A stretch of 64,000 nucleotides of DNA from CAZHOS01 sp964534605. Its GTDB lineage: Bacteria > Patescibacteriota > Saccharimonadia > Saccharimonadales > VXPC01. The notes below the pieces were generated by a model. It ran no database searches. It worked only from the letters and a program-made list of their open reading frames with translations, and was not told the DNA's origin. Positions 35,479 to 44,434 of this stretch are shown here, piece after piece. Position 1 is the stretch's first letter, and each line of letters starts with the position of its first letter. Location of the stretch: positions 41,769 to 105,768 of the forward strand of contig CAZHOS010000001.1 of assembly GCA_964534605.1 (NCBI GenBank). Direction: 5' to 3'. The position numbers and the translations under genes were made by a program.

Positions 35479-35507
35479 TTGCCTTAGATGTATATTTGTT
35501 GTATAAT
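35479..35507 (+). promoter_or_regulatory. promoter of the gene at 35555
   Basis: TTGCCT (35479-35484), 17-base spacer, TATAAT (35502-35507). The leader of about 40 bases includes a hairpin ATCGCAAAA/TTTTGTGAT (35516-35534). Confidence 0.8.
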
Positions 35508-35554
35508 AATTATTGATCGCAAAAATTTTGTGATTGAACTACCGAAGGGACATC

Positions 35555-35908
35555 ATGAGCTTCACGATTGAAATTCTTGAGCAAAGCTATCTGATCGACG
35601 ACGATGGGAATGTTAGTCAAACGCTTGAGGGGGACGATCTAGTCCGTAATCTTGCCAATGGCAGAGGGCATGATTACCTCCATAAAGAGAAGCAGTGCAC
35701 TGGGCGGGCGCTGAACCAAAGATCAAACATCGTTGGAGGCAGCAAAACACTCAGAAATGGCCAAGTAGAGGTCTACTCGATCGTCCATATTAGGGACAAG
35801 GTTATCTCGATGTCTGTGACCATACCGGCAGAGAGCACCCTTTCAGATATCGAGAGCATGCTTTTGCTGATTAAGCAGAGAAGCAGGGCAGCCATCGAAA
35901 TGTGGTAG
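35555..35908 (+). CDS. hypothetical protein
   Basis: 117 residues, not recognised. The ATG at 35555 (MSFTIEILEQSY) has GAAGGGA seven bases upstream; an in-frame ATG 21 bases earlier has none. Soluble and mixed alpha/beta, with a C-terminal helix (DIESMLLLIKQRSRAAIEM). It is a monocistronic gene with its own promoter and terminator, placed behind copy 2 of the structured element just as the 131-residue gene follows copy 1. Confidence 0.7.
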   Translation: MSFTIEILEQSYLIDDDGNVSQTLEGDDLVRNLANGRGHDYLHKEKQCTGRALNQRSNIVGGSKTLRNGQVEVYSIVHIRDKVISMSVTIPAESTLSDIESMLLLIKQRSRAAIEMW

Positions 35909-35921
35909 ATTGCAATGAAGG

Positions 35922-35941
35922 CCCGGCGCGAAAGCGCCGGG
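35922..35941 (+). terminator. GNRA-loop terminator
   Basis: CCCGGCGC-GAAA-GCGCCGGG, a very stable stem 13 bases after the stop; the T tract is weak (TCAATAATTT). Confidence 0.75.
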
Positions 35942-36135
35942 TCAATAATTTATAAGCTGGATTCAGCTATGCCATTAGACTTCGGGATTTTAGAGCGAAC
36001 ACAAATCATATTATGGTTAGACCGCTTGGCTTTGAGCTAGAATCGAATTTTGGTGCGGAAGCTTGGCGGTGGCTGTGCAAGTGGCACTGCCCCGACAAGA
36101 ACCGTAAACCGAAATATCGTATTCTAGCCAAAGAC
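35942..36135. other. non-coding spacer without recognised content
   Basis: No convincing gene, promoter or repeat. An open frame crosses it (from 36013) but lacks a ribosome site and runs through the next terminator. Confidence 0.4.
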
Positions 36136-36186
36136 AGAAAACCGGCCAGTGCAACTAGCTATGCTAGTTGGCAGGGCCGGCTTTCT
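36136..36186 (-). terminator. compound stem-loop terminator of the LysM-like gene
   Basis: An outer stem CCGGCC/GGCCGG with flanking AGAAA/TTTCT encloses a perfect CAACTAGC-TAT-GCTAGTTG hairpin. On the minus strand it ends GGCCGGTTTTCT, 13 bases after the stop at 36199. Confidence 0.75.
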
Positions 36187-36198
36187 GGGCCAAGTGGT

Positions 36199-36915
36199 TT
36201 AGCTGCGCTTTTTGGCTTTGCGCACATTACCCTTATTACGTGAAGCAATCACTTCGTTACCACCAAGTACGTACCACATTGCACCAACTGCACCACCACC
36301 GATTATCCACCAGTACCATGGAGCTGTATCGTCATCGACCTCTGCGTCTTCTATCTCTGTTTGGATAGAATCTATAACGGATAGTTCGTCGGAGTTGTCA
36401 TCGGGCTGACTATCTGTATCGTCTCCGCCTACTAGCTCGGAGCTATCTACAAACTCTGGGGCCGTTACTGGACGTACATCGGCTAGATCTTCGTCGATAG
36501 GAGCAAATGCTTCCCAGCGAGCAAGAGCATCTGCCGATAAGTCACCTGTCCCCGCAATTGCGTCGCTAAGAACACTAGTTGGGATTATAACTTCGTCACC
36601 TATGTCTAGCATAAATGCACCTAGCTCCTGAACTGCGCAGGTTTCGGCAGCAATGGTAGTAGCTGTGTCTAGCTGCACACCTTGTTCCTCAGCGACAAGC
36701 TGTAAGCTTCGGCGAACAAGTATGGTTAGGTTATCGCCAGCTTGAGCTTCGTAGACAAAGTCTTCGCTAGATACACCTGACACCTCCGTCGTTACTTCTG
36801 CTTCTTCGGCCTCCTGTGCGGCAACGTTGCCAGAATTAACTAAGCCAAAGGCAAAGATTGCAGTTAATAATATCCCGACCCTGAATATGTAGTTGTAACG
36901 AGCTGTTGCGCTCAT
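36199..36915 (-). CDS. secreted LysM-like protein with C-terminal membrane anchor
   Basis: 238 residues from the ATG at 36915, which has GGAGGG eight bases upstream. A longer open frame exists, but this start opens a signal peptide (FRVGILLTAIFAFGL, residues 11-25). AGDNLTILVRRSL to LDIGDEVIIP (about 50-110) resembles a LysM unit with an insertion, suggesting wall attachment. An acidic low-complexity linker follows, then one membrane helix (WYWWIIGGGAVGAMWYVLGG) and a basic tail. It is divergent from the CAP protein gene, another exported factor. Confidence 0.75.
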   Translation of the reverse strand: MSATARYNYIFRVGILLTAIFAFGLVNSGNVAAQEAEEAEVTTEVSGVSSEDFVYEAQAGDNLTILVRRSLQLVAEEQGVQLDTATTIAAETCAVQELGAFMLDIGDEVIIPTSVLSDAIAGTGDLSADALARWEAFAPIDEDLADVRPVTAPEFVDSSELVGGDDTDSQPDDNSDELSVIDSIQTEIEDAEVDDDTAPWYWWIIGGGAVGAMWYVLGGNEVIASRNKGNVRKAKKRS

Positions 36916-37103
36916 AGATAACCCTCCAGTTTTTTTCTCAACTGTTACTTTACTGTAATCGTGCCCTATCCTCAAGTTTATGTTATTTAAGCATAAGCGT
37001 TTTGACCACTGTTTATGTATGTTGCTGCTGCGTTGTGCAATTATCAACTTAGGTTGCTTAAGGCTTTAGGCCACTTATGTTTTTTGGTACAATCTAAGTA
37101 ATC

Positions 37104-38057
37104 ATGAGCACAAACAAAACGCCTGCTGGGCACACCAAACATCGCTTTGGACACCTAATGATCACATTCGGTATGTTTATGTGGATAGCGCTATCCGTCG
37201 CAGTTAACTGGGCGCCAGGATCTGCACAAGCAGTCTCGATAGGGTCTGTACTAAGTCTGAGCAACTCCCAGCGAACAGCAAACGGCGTTGCAGCCCTAAC
37301 AGCCAACAGTACGTTGAACGCTGCGGCACAAGCAAAAGCCCAACATATGCTGAATAACGATTACTGGGCACACAATGCACCGGATGGGACAACATGGTTT
37401 AGCTTTATTGTTGCCCAAGGCTACAGCTACCAGACAGCAGGCGAGAATCTAGCGCTAACATCGTCCCCCGGCGGCTCCGCATCCGACGTTGTTACCGGAT
37501 GGATGAATAGTCCTGGCCATAGAGCAAATTTGTTAAATAGCGCCTTCACAGAGGTTGGACACGGCGTAGTGTTTGCTCCAACAGGTGTGGGCGAGCACGA
37601 GTTCGCAAGCTACTTGGTAGTTGCTATGTATGCCCTGCCTAACACCCCAACACCACCTCCGCCGCCACCAGAACCAGATCCGCCTGCACCCGATACCAAT
37701 CCCGAACCAGAACCGGAGCCGGAGACAGAGCCTACCACCGCTCCTGCACCACCAACCTCTACCCCCATAGTCGAAGAACCCGAGGAACCAGAAGCAGAAG
37801 CAGAAGAGCCAGAGCAAATTGCCCAGAGCGAACCCATCCCAGAGAATCAGTCAGTCCCAGCAGATGATGAGATACCTACCACGCCAGTTGTACCTGTCGC
37901 CAGCGTCAACCCAACCACAGACAGACTGATAGCACCAGAGTTGGCGATACTGCTTGCCACTGTTGCTGCGGGTATCATTGTTGCGGGTATTTACTTGGAG
38001 GTTCGGTGGGTTAAGAAGCATGGACACATACAACACATTCACTTCCCCCACCTCTAA
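37104..38057 (+). CDS. CAP/SCP domain surface protein
   Basis: 317 residues. A signal or anchor helix (about 20-35) is followed by a CAP (YkwD-like) domain at about 50-175. Its hallmarks are LNAAAQAKAQHML, the histidine in YWAHNAPDG, AGENLA and GWMNSPGHRANLLN. Then comes a Pro/Glu-rich stalk (PPPPPPEPDPPAPD, EPEPEPETEP) of about 90 residues, and a C-terminal membrane helix with a basic end. Bacterial CAP proteins are secreted with largely unknown roles. TACAAT lies ten bases before the ATG, so any leader is only about three bases. Confidence 0.9.
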   Translation: MSTNKTPAGHTKHRFGHLMITFGMFMWIALSVAVNWAPGSAQAVSIGSVLSLSNSQRTANGVAALTANSTLNAAAQAKAQHMLNNDYWAHNAPDGTTWFSFIVAQGYSYQTAGENLALTSSPGGSASDVVTGWMNSPGHRANLLNSAFTEVGHGVVFAPTGVGEHEFASYLVVAMYALPNTPTPPPPPPEPDPPAPDTNPEPEPEPETEPTTAPAPPTSTPIVEEPEEPEAEAEEPEQIAQSEPIPENQSVPADDEIPTTPVVPVASVNPTTDRLIAPELAILLATVAAGIIVAGIYLEVRWVKKHGHIQHIHFPHL

Positions 38058-38071
38058 AACTCCCTGGCCCA

Positions 38072-38118
38072 GAGTCAGCACCTGCCAAAGAGTCAAACTC
38101 TTTGTACCGTGCTGACTC
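38072..38118 (+). other. nested stem-loop after the CAP gene
   Basis: GAGTCAGCAC (38072-38081) pairs with GTGCTGACTC (38109-38118), enclosing AAAGAGT-CAA-ACTCTTT. No T tract follows, so it may be a processing or stabilising element rather than a terminator. Confidence 0.5.
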
Positions 38119-38170
38119 CGTCTTGGCACATCTTGGATATTTTTACTGTGGGGATTAAGGGAGGAGTAGC

Positions 38171-38365
38171 ATGTCTACACCAACCCTTAATTGTCCTCGT
38201 AAAAATTCCAAGCTGCACTCAAGCCAGGCAGTTTTAGCGCCTCAGTACCGTCGATTGAATAGAGGAGATGTATGCCCTGAAGTTTGCTTCAGGCTCAAAG
38301 CCAAGCACACTACAGGCAACGACTCGATAAAGCTGGTTGGATATTTTTATCTTTATGGCACGTAG
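38171..38365 (+). CDS. possible small protein (64 residues)
   Basis: An ATG preceded by GGGAGGAG five bases upstream, one of the strongest ribosome sites in the window. The product is basic, with two cysteines near residues 35-40 and no membrane segment; no family is recognised. Against it, codon use is unremarkable and a hairpin (CCTGAAG/CTTCAGG) lies inside. The rest of 38366-38611 shows only stem-loops, including GTCAAGCC-AGA-GGCTTGAC, and no better gene on either strand. Confidence 0.4.
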   Translation: MSTPTLNCPRKNSKLHSSQAVLAPQYRRLNRGDVCPEVCFRLKAKHTTGNDSIKLVGYFYLYGT

Positions 38366-38611
38366 GACGCTTGGTGGTGAGTCGTACCACCTTCACTCTT
38401 CCGGTCAAGCCAGAGGCTTGACTCTTACGGAGTGCCATATGCACACCTTCCTTGCAGAACCGCCGGATAAAATTCAATTCTAACGCCTTGTCTGAAGTGT
38501 TTAGATAACCGACAGAATCTTCCACACTAGCACTCTTTGGCTGTTGCTCGAGCTGGTACTTAGAGGGTAGTTTTGGTCTTTGCTACCCCTGATACGTCTT
38601 CATAAAAGTAA

Positions 38612-38635
38612 AGACCGCCGATTTCTCGGCGGTCT
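38612..38635 (-). terminator. terminator of paralogue B
   Basis: AGACCGCCGA-TTTC-TCGGCGGTCT, 10-bp perfect stem 24 bases past the stop at 38659. It shares the loop context GATTTCTC with the paralogue A terminator but has different stem bases. Confidence 0.8.
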
Positions 38636-38658
38636 CATCACATGATCCCATTAGCCTG

Positions 38659-39075
38659 TCAAAGCTTAGTTGCGAAAAGGCCGCTCCTCAGAGAGCATTC
38701 GACTCTTCCATCCTCAGAAACAATCTTCTGCTGAGACATTATGGCTCTTTGCCAATGCCCCTTACCTGGCAGTGTGTACTCGGTCATTGCGTATTCATAG
38801 GCCAGACCGCAGTATTTCTCTTCTAGCCGTTTAAAGCTAGAGTAGAACAACCATATAGCCATGGAAAAGAGCAGTACCAACGTCCCCTTGAGGCTCAGGT
38901 CAAAGCTTGCCAGACCTAACTCAAAGGCAAATAGGACCTTTGATGAGGGCAAGAATAGGACGCTAGAGGCTAAGCAGGTAGCCCCAAAAATACCCAGGAC
39001 AGTGAGATAGTTTGCCTTCTGCCGGTAGTCCCTGAGGCAGATCAATTCTGGTGTGATGTTCTTCGTGTTTTCCAT
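38659..39075 (-). CDS. small membrane protein, paralogue B
   Basis: 138 residues from the ATG at 39075 with AAGGAGG upstream. It begins MENTKNITPE. Two hydrophobic helices (about 23-45 and 62-84) are followed by a soluble C-terminal domain. Paralogue of the gene at 30300-30722 in layout, though the bodies have diverged. TATAAT (39122-39127), the leader motif ATTCGTTCGTT and a GACC/GGTC hairpin around the ribosome site are shared with it. The in-frame extension to 39201 crosses the promoter and is rejected. Confidence 0.75.
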   Translation of the reverse strand: MENTKNITPELICLRDYRQKANYLTVLGIFGATCLASSVLFLPSSKVLFAFELGLASFDLSLKGTLVLLFSMAIWLFYSSFKRLEEKYCGLAYEYAMTEYTLPGKGHWQRAIMSQQKIVSEDGRVECSLRSGLFATKL

Positions 39076-39182
39076 GGTGACCTCCTTGGGGTCTCGACAA
39101 TAAGAAACGAACGAATAATATATTATATCATTTTTCTGCAATAAAGATATACTTTCAGCTATTTTTAGTGTATAAAATAGGC

Positions 39183-39923
39183 ATGAGAGAGATAAAAGCA
39201 CTCTATCGGAATACGCGCCTAGATAACTATTTGGACACTAAAAACGCCATACGCTTAGGGCAACGATTCTTAGAGCTAACTAGACACGAGCCAGACATAA
39301 TCTGTCTATAAGAAGTCGTAAGAGCAGATGGAGAGATAGACCCCATTACAAAGATATCTGGCGACCTAGGCTACGATACATGCTACCAACTACAAACAGA
39401 AATGAGACAACGACCAGATGCACACCTAGGAATGCTAATGTTATCTAGGATCCCCTTTATAGATATGAATGTCTATAAGCTAGCTCATGCTGATGCTGAT
39501 GAGGTAGGTGTATCTACGTACTTACAGGAAATGCACCTCGCAATAGATGGAGATAAGCTGACGGTTTCAAACAACCACTGGTGTCATATGTGGCCAGGGA
39601 CAAAAGCTACCAGAACTGAGAACAAAACAAACTTTCGTAGACACCTTCTCAAAGGGCACACACCAGTTAGCTATGTTTTAGGAGGTGATCTAAATACGTG
39701 GCAAGGAGAACAGATAATTAGAAACCTGGGCAAAGTATACGACATGATAACAGGCAGCTTCATAAATCCAACCTACCGCTATAACGGAAAGCTACTGGCA
39801 CCATTTCTGAATGTTGACTATGTTGGAGTGCCAAAAGCTGCGGACATAAGCATCACTGATTTTGTGCAGCTAGACAGAACCCCGTCAGACCACTGCCCTC
39901 TTCTAGCAACCATCGGCCTCTAA
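39183..39923 (+). pseudogene. endonuclease/exonuclease/phosphatase family gene with internal stop
   Basis: From the ATG at 39183 the frame reads as an EEP-fold nuclease or phosphatase of 246 residues, apart from TAA at 39309-39311. The stop falls in DIICL*EVVRADG, where the family has DIICLQEV, so CAA has become TAA directly before the catalytic glutamate. Downstream the frame is intact, with GGDLNTW (near 170) and the terminal SDHCPLLATI. TATAAA lies six bases before the ATG. One substitution would restore it, so it is a young pseudogene, a sequencing error, or a strain polymorphism. The remaining 180 residues could not be active alone. Confidence 0.8.
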
Positions 39924-39982
39924 GCGATTGGGCCTAGTTCGACTTAATGCACTCTTTACAGCAGTTTAAAAATATATGAATA

Positions 39983-42900
39983 TCAATTCAGCTTGATAGA
40001 TTCTTTACCCAGCAGCTCTGCCAAAGAGGCAATAAGATCTTGTTTGGGCTCAACCTTTTGTGGCAGGCGTAGGATTTGTTTGTCGGTATTGCCGCCCAGC
40101 ACTAGGACTACCTCTGTGCCCCCGTGCGCTTCGTCTAGGATATTCTTGATACTAGCGAGTTTGGTAGAGTCGCTGGTATCCTGCATACGTATGTAGAGCC
40201 TCTCTGGCTTGGGCTCTTGGGGCTTTGGTTGCGGCTGAGCTGCAGGGGCTTTGCTATAGCGTGATCTACCGCCAGCCTTGCCCGGCTGTATGGTCTGCCT
40301 AGCACCGGACGGGGCAAAACTAGCTAGATCGTCGTCCTCGATTATCTTGACCTTATTAACAATAATCTTTGGCTCGTCCATAAGCGTACCTAGCTGATCG
40401 CGGGCATTTACTTTGCCTTCTACTAGGACCACCTTGTCCTGCTCCCAACAGTCGCTAGATTGCTTCATTGCACTTGGAAAGACTACGAGCTCGATGTCCT
40501 TGTCGACATCCTCGATACGCACAAATGCCATAGGATCACCCTTTTTCGTTATAATTTGGCGCACTTCTTGTACAACTCCGCCAATAATTACGCTGGACTC
40601 GTCGTGGGCTGGCTCTATCGATTTAATAGGCACGGCCTTCTCTTCTAGGTAGTCCTTGTAGTCGCCTAGTGGATGGTCGGATAAGTAAAGCCCTAGTAGC
40701 TCTCTCTCCCATAGTAGCCTCTCTTTCTTACTGGGCTCCTCCCCTTTTGTTAACGTTACCTGTAGCTTAACGGCGCTATCCTCTGTAGCGTTACCAAAGA
40801 GGTCTGTCTGCCCGCTGGCAGCTTCTTTAGCGATCTTTTGACCAACATGCAGAATATCGTCTAGCGAGTTAAGCAGTGTACCGCGGGTATCAAAAGCGTC
40901 AAAAGCTCCGGCGCGGATCAGACTCTCCCATGCCTTGCGGTTAACGACACGGGCATTTACTCTCTCGACGAAGTCGTTGATGTCTTTAAACTCACCACCC
41001 TCGTCGCGGGCACGGATAATCTCGGCAACAGGACCATGACCAACATTCTTGACGGCATCCATGCCGAACCTAATCTGCTCTTTCTTTTTGACAACGGCAA
41101 ATTCGTGGAAAGACTCGTTAACATCTGGCGGCAACACCTTGATGTCACGCTGGTTGCACTCGGCAATCTCGATGGCTAGGCGATCGGTATTGCCTTGGTC
41201 ACTGGTCATCAGGGCCGCCATAAAGGCAGCTGGGTAATGCGCTTTTAGATAGGCGGTTTGGTAGGCAATAAGTCCGTAGCAAACGGAGTGAGACTTGTTG
41301 AATGCGTAGTCGGCAAATCCCAGTAGATCTTGCCAGAACTTTTCCATGATTTCTTTGGGCACACCGGAATGCTCGACACCGCCCTCTATAAAGCGCTTTT
41401 CCATCTTTAACATCACTTCGCGAATCTTTTTACCAATAGCTTTACGTAGGGTGTCAGCCTCGCCACCGCTAAAGCCGCATACCTCTGTGCTAATAAGCAT
41501 CACTTGCTCTTGGTAAACCAGTGTACCGTAGGTAGAGCTAAGGGCGCTTTCGAAGGCTGGATGCGGTACCTCTACTTTTGCTTTGCCGTTTTTGCGGTCA
41601 ATAAATAGATCTACAAGACCAGCCGTTAGCGGACCTGGGCGATACAGAGCAGTCATGGCAGCTATGTCATCGAACTCAGTCGGTTTGAGCTTGCGTAGGT
41701 ATTGCTTCATGCCGCCAGATTCTAGCTGGAAGATACCAGTTGTATCGCCGCGCTGCAGTAGTTCGTAAGTTTTCTTGTCATCCAAAGGCAAGGTATCGAT
41801 ATCTACCTCTTCGCCATAAACCTTCTTGATAATACGCATAGTATTTTTGATAATCGTTAAGTTGGATAGGCCTAGAAAGTCCATCTTTAGCAGGCCTAGT
41901 TCCTCCACCGGATTCATCGAATACTGAGTAGCAACAACGCCCTTTTGAGCCATTTCAAGCGGCGTATACTTAACAATGTCATCAGGTGCTATCACTACAC
42001 CAGCAGCATGAACACCGTGGCTACGTATGGTGCCCTCTAAACGCACCGCCATATCAAAGACACGTTTAGAATTAGCGTTGTTCTCGTATTCTTCGCGAAG
42101 CTCGTTGTTGTCCTCTAGGCTGACTTTAAGCGGGATGTGTCGCCCCTGTACAGGCGGTGGTATCATCTTGGCTAAACGATCTGCCTCGGCGTAGGGCACC
42201 TCTAGCACGCGTGATACATCGCGTACGGCATTGCGGGCAGCCATTTTGCCGAAGGTCACAATGTTGGCTACGCGGTCAGCGCCGTATTTGTCGGTAACAT
42301 ATTGGATGACCTCATCGCGGCGGGTATCCTGAATATCCACGTCTATATCTGGCATGCTGATACGGTCTGGGTTCAGGAACCTTTCGAAGAGTAGATCGTA
42401 CTTCATCGGATCTACTTCTGTAATGCGCAGAGAGTACGACACGATCGATCCGGCAGCCGATCCACGCCCTGGACCATAAACAATGCCCTGCTCTTTACCC
42501 CAAACGATAAAGTCCCAGACTATTAGGAAGTAGCCGTTAAAGCCCATCGAGTCTAGTACGCCTAGCTCGTACTCACACCTCTCTAGCAGATCCTTATCCA
42601 CCAGCTTTTTGGCAGCGGCTACGTCGAGTTTCGTAGAGTCTTCTAGTGATATGTCTGTGTAGCGCCAGGCGAGACCTTGGTAAACTAACTCGTGCAAATA
42701 GGACTTTTCGTTGTAGCCTTTAGGGACCGGGAACTTCGGGATGAGTATCTTGCCCAGCTCTATGTCTACGTTGCATTTATCGGCGATTGCTCTGGTATTG
42801 GTGATTACCTCTGGTCTATCTTTCCAGCGCTCTATAACATCAAGAGGGTCAGATACATACAAATGCCAGCCCTTAAGGCTCATGCGCTTTTCTTCGCTAA

Positions 42901-43612
42901 GGAATGATCCTGTCTGTACACACAGCAAGATCTCGTGAGCTTCTTCGTCCTCTTCGTTTAAGTAGTGCGCATCGGCTGTGACTACCATTGGGATATCGAG
43001 TTTATCGGCGATTTTTATGAGCTTATCGTTAAGGGCTTTCTGCCTGGGTTGGACATGACCGTGGTCTTGCAGTTCTATGTAGTAACGATCGCCAAACACT
43101 TTCTTGTACCAAGCAGCGACTTCCTCCGCCTTCTTGTCTTGCTCTTGCATTAACCATTCGCTAACCTCGCCACCCATACAGGCAGACAGAGCAATAATCC
43201 CCTCGTTGTACTTCTCGAGCAGGTCATGGTCTACCCTAGGTTTGTGGTAAAAACCGTCTAGGATAGCTGTAGTGCTAAGACGCATAAGGTTTTGGTAGCC
43301 TTTATTGTTCATGGCTAGCAGGATCAGGTGGAAGCGTCCGCGGTCTTTCTGAGGGTCCTTGTCTGTATGCTTGCGGCTAGCGACATATGTTTCCATGCCA
43401 ATAATCGGCTTGATACCCTTATCTTTGGCGTCCTTATAGAACTCTATAGCGCCGCTGAGCGTACCGTGGTCGGTAATAGCCATGGCATCCATGCCTAGTG
43501 TTTTGGCACGGTCAACCATTTCTGGAATCTTTTGCAGGCCATCCAGCAAACTATAGTGCGTGTGGTTGTGCAGGTGCACAAAATCAGAAGCTTTAAGCTT
43601 TTTAGCGCCCAT
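39983..43612 (-). CDS. dnaE: DNA polymerase III subunit alpha
   Basis: Replicative polymerase, 1209 residues. The N-terminal PHP domain (VHLHNHTHYSLLDG, AITDHGTLSG) retains its metal-binding histidines. The catalytic palm has PDIDVDIQD near residue 415, plus GPGRGSAAGS. A helix-hairpin-helix and OB-fold domain follow (VIIGGVVQEV). It is DnaE-type with no exonuclease domain. TATAAT lies about 40 bases before the ATG, and GAGGG is further upstream than usual. It is downstream of copy 3 of the structured element, from which a terminator separates it. Confidence 0.97.
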   Translation of the reverse strand: MGAKKLKASDFVHLHNHTHYSLLDGLQKIPEMVDRAKTLGMDAMAITDHGTLSGAIEFYKDAKDKGIKPIIGMETYVASRKHTDKDPQKDRGRFHLILLAMNNKGYQNLMRLSTTAILDGFYHKPRVDHDLLEKYNEGIIALSACMGGEVSEWLMQEQDKKAEEVAAWYKKVFGDRYYIELQDHGHVQPRQKALNDKLIKIADKLDIPMVVTADAHYLNEEDEEAHEILLCVQTGSFLSEEKRMSLKGWHLYVSDPLDVIERWKDRPEVITNTRAIADKCNVDIELGKILIPKFPVPKGYNEKSYLHELVYQGLAWRYTDISLEDSTKLDVAAAKKLVDKDLLERCEYELGVLDSMGFNGYFLIVWDFIVWGKEQGIVYGPGRGSAAGSIVSYSLRITEVDPMKYDLLFERFLNPDRISMPDIDVDIQDTRRDEVIQYVTDKYGADRVANIVTFGKMAARNAVRDVSRVLEVPYAEADRLAKMIPPPVQGRHIPLKVSLEDNNELREEYENNANSKRVFDMAVRLEGTIRSHGVHAAGVVIAPDDIVKYTPLEMAQKGVVATQYSMNPVEELGLLKMDFLGLSNLTIIKNTMRIIKKVYGEEVDIDTLPLDDKKTYELLQRGDTTGIFQLESGGMKQYLRKLKPTEFDDIAAMTALYRPGPLTAGLVDLFIDRKNGKAKVEVPHPAFESALSSTYGTLVYQEQVMLISTEVCGFSGGEADTLRKAIGKKIREVMLKMEKRFIEGGVEHSGVPKEIMEKFWQDLLGFADYAFNKSHSVCYGLIAYQTAYLKAHYPAAFMAALMTSDQGNTDRLAIEIAECNQRDIKVLPPDVNESFHEFAVVKKKEQIRFGMDAVKNVGHGPVAEIIRARDEGGEFKDINDFVERVNARVVNRKAWESLIRAGAFDAFDTRGTLLNSLDDILHVGQKIAKEAASGQTDLFGNATEDSAVKLQVTLTKGEEPSKKERLLWERELLGLYLSDHPLGDYKDYLEEKAVPIKSIEPAHDESSVIIGGVVQEVRQIITKKGDPMAFVRIEDVDKDIELVVFPSAMKQSSDCWEQDKVVLVEGKVNARDQLGTLMDEPKIIVNKVKIIEDDDLASFAPSGARQTIQPGKAGGRSRYSKAPAAQPQPKPQEPKPERLYIRMQDTSDSTKLASIKNILDEAHGGTEVVLVLGGNTDKQILRLPQKVEPKQDLIASLAELLGKESIKLN

Positions 43613-43677
43613 TAATACGTTTTTTCCCTCAAATTACTATGCTTAATTATACGCTAGAAAGTAATGCTTCTGGTTGT

Positions 43678-43703
43678 AAAAACTACCCACCAGGGTGGTT
43701 TTT
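43678..43703. terminator. bidirectional terminator between structured element copy 3 and dnaE
   Basis: AAAAACTACCC-ACCA-GGGTGGTTTTT, 11-bp stem with one G-U pair and T tracts on both strands. Confidence 0.85.
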
Positions 43704-43744
43704 CTGTATACCTCAAACTCAAACAAAACTTATTATCTTCAGTG

Positions 43745-44112
43745 GGGCTAGGATTAGTCTGTTTTCTGAGGACTAGTCTGGTAGATAGCTTTTAGCTATC
43801 TCAGACCGAACAACCACAGTGTTGGCTCCCTGACTTTAGGCTCAGAGTAGAAATAGCTAGGCAAGATGAGTGCTTGTCTGGCTTGTGTCTGAGTCCATGA
43901 CATCAGACCAAGACAGCAAGTACTCACTGTTATCAGCTTATTTCTGGTCTGAGATCAAAGAGAGGGTGTTAATGCTGTGGTACTAGGAGTCCCTCAGGCT
44001 GCTGATTGTAGGCGAGAGTTTTTGCTAGTCTGTCTTTTGGTTACCGCTGGGGTGTTTTTGAGATACTTTTTGGGAAAAAGTATTGGAGGAGGTTTATAAA
44101 GGCGAAGCCTTT
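43745..44112 (-). ncRNA. dispersed structured element, copy 3 (rearranged; candidate ncRNA)
   Basis: Read on the minus strand it starts with AAAGGC-TTC-GCCTTT and ATACTTTTT-CCC-AAAAAGTAT. CCCAGCGGTAACC, GACAGACTAGCAAAAAC and AATCAGCAGCCTG then appear as in copies 1 and 2. The covarying hairpin is present as GATAGCT-AAA-AGCTATC under GTCTG/CAGAC (43776-43806). About 190 extra bases with their own long stem lie between these parts, and the normal 3' closing arm is missing. Begins 28 bases after the stop of the DUF5665 gene. Confidence 0.6.
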
Positions 44113-44139
44113 GTTTCATGAAAATTACTTAAAGAAACA

Positions 44140-44433
44140 CTACCTGTTGGCGTCTATGGTGTTTTGGATTGTCTCTACTATACCCCCAAATATAGGCAGC
44201 TCACCAAATAATGATAATACCCATAGAACTGCACCTAGAACGAAAGTTGCTCCTAGGGCAGATCCTAAACCAAAGAAGATTCCGCGCACAAAATTAACGC
44301 GGTATATGCGGTGGTGCGAGCTGTAGCCGCTCTCTATAATGGTCGTTATAGCTTTGGCGGCGTCTTCTTGCTGTTTTTTACGGATTTGGCGCGTGCTTTT
44401 TTTGTCTTCTTGCTTCCAGAAAGTCAGGCCCAT
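44140..44433 (-). CDS. DUF5665 domain membrane protein
   Basis: 97 residues from the ATG at 44433 with AGGG upstream. A basic N-terminus (KQEDKKSTRQIRKKQQ) is followed by NFVRGIFFGLGSALGATFVL, the DUF5665 signature. The hydrophobic stretch of about 35 residues probably makes one or two membrane passes. Function unknown. It follows the next gene upstream after one base, so the two form an operon. Confidence 0.85.
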   Translation of the reverse strand: MGLTFWKQEDKKSTRQIRKKQQEDAAKAITTIIESGYSSHHRIYRVNFVRGIFFGLGSALGATFVLGAVLWVLSLFGELPIFGGIVETIQNTIDANR

Positions 44434-44434
44434 A

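Noticed and set aside
36013..36243. Open frame beginning MVRPLGFELES
   Set aside because: No ribosome site or promoter, it runs through a strong terminator hairpin and into the antisense of the LysM-like gene; RPLGFE-type frames are a familiar artefact.
38310..38525. Minus-strand 71-codon frame in the long spacer
   Set aside because: Its start lacks a clear ribosome site and it crosses perfect hairpins; less convincing than the plus-strand 64-codon frame.
39309..39311. Stop codon reassignment (TAA read as Gln) in the EEP gene
   Set aside because: All other genes here end normally at TAA, TAG or TGA; a single lesion is far more likely than recoding.
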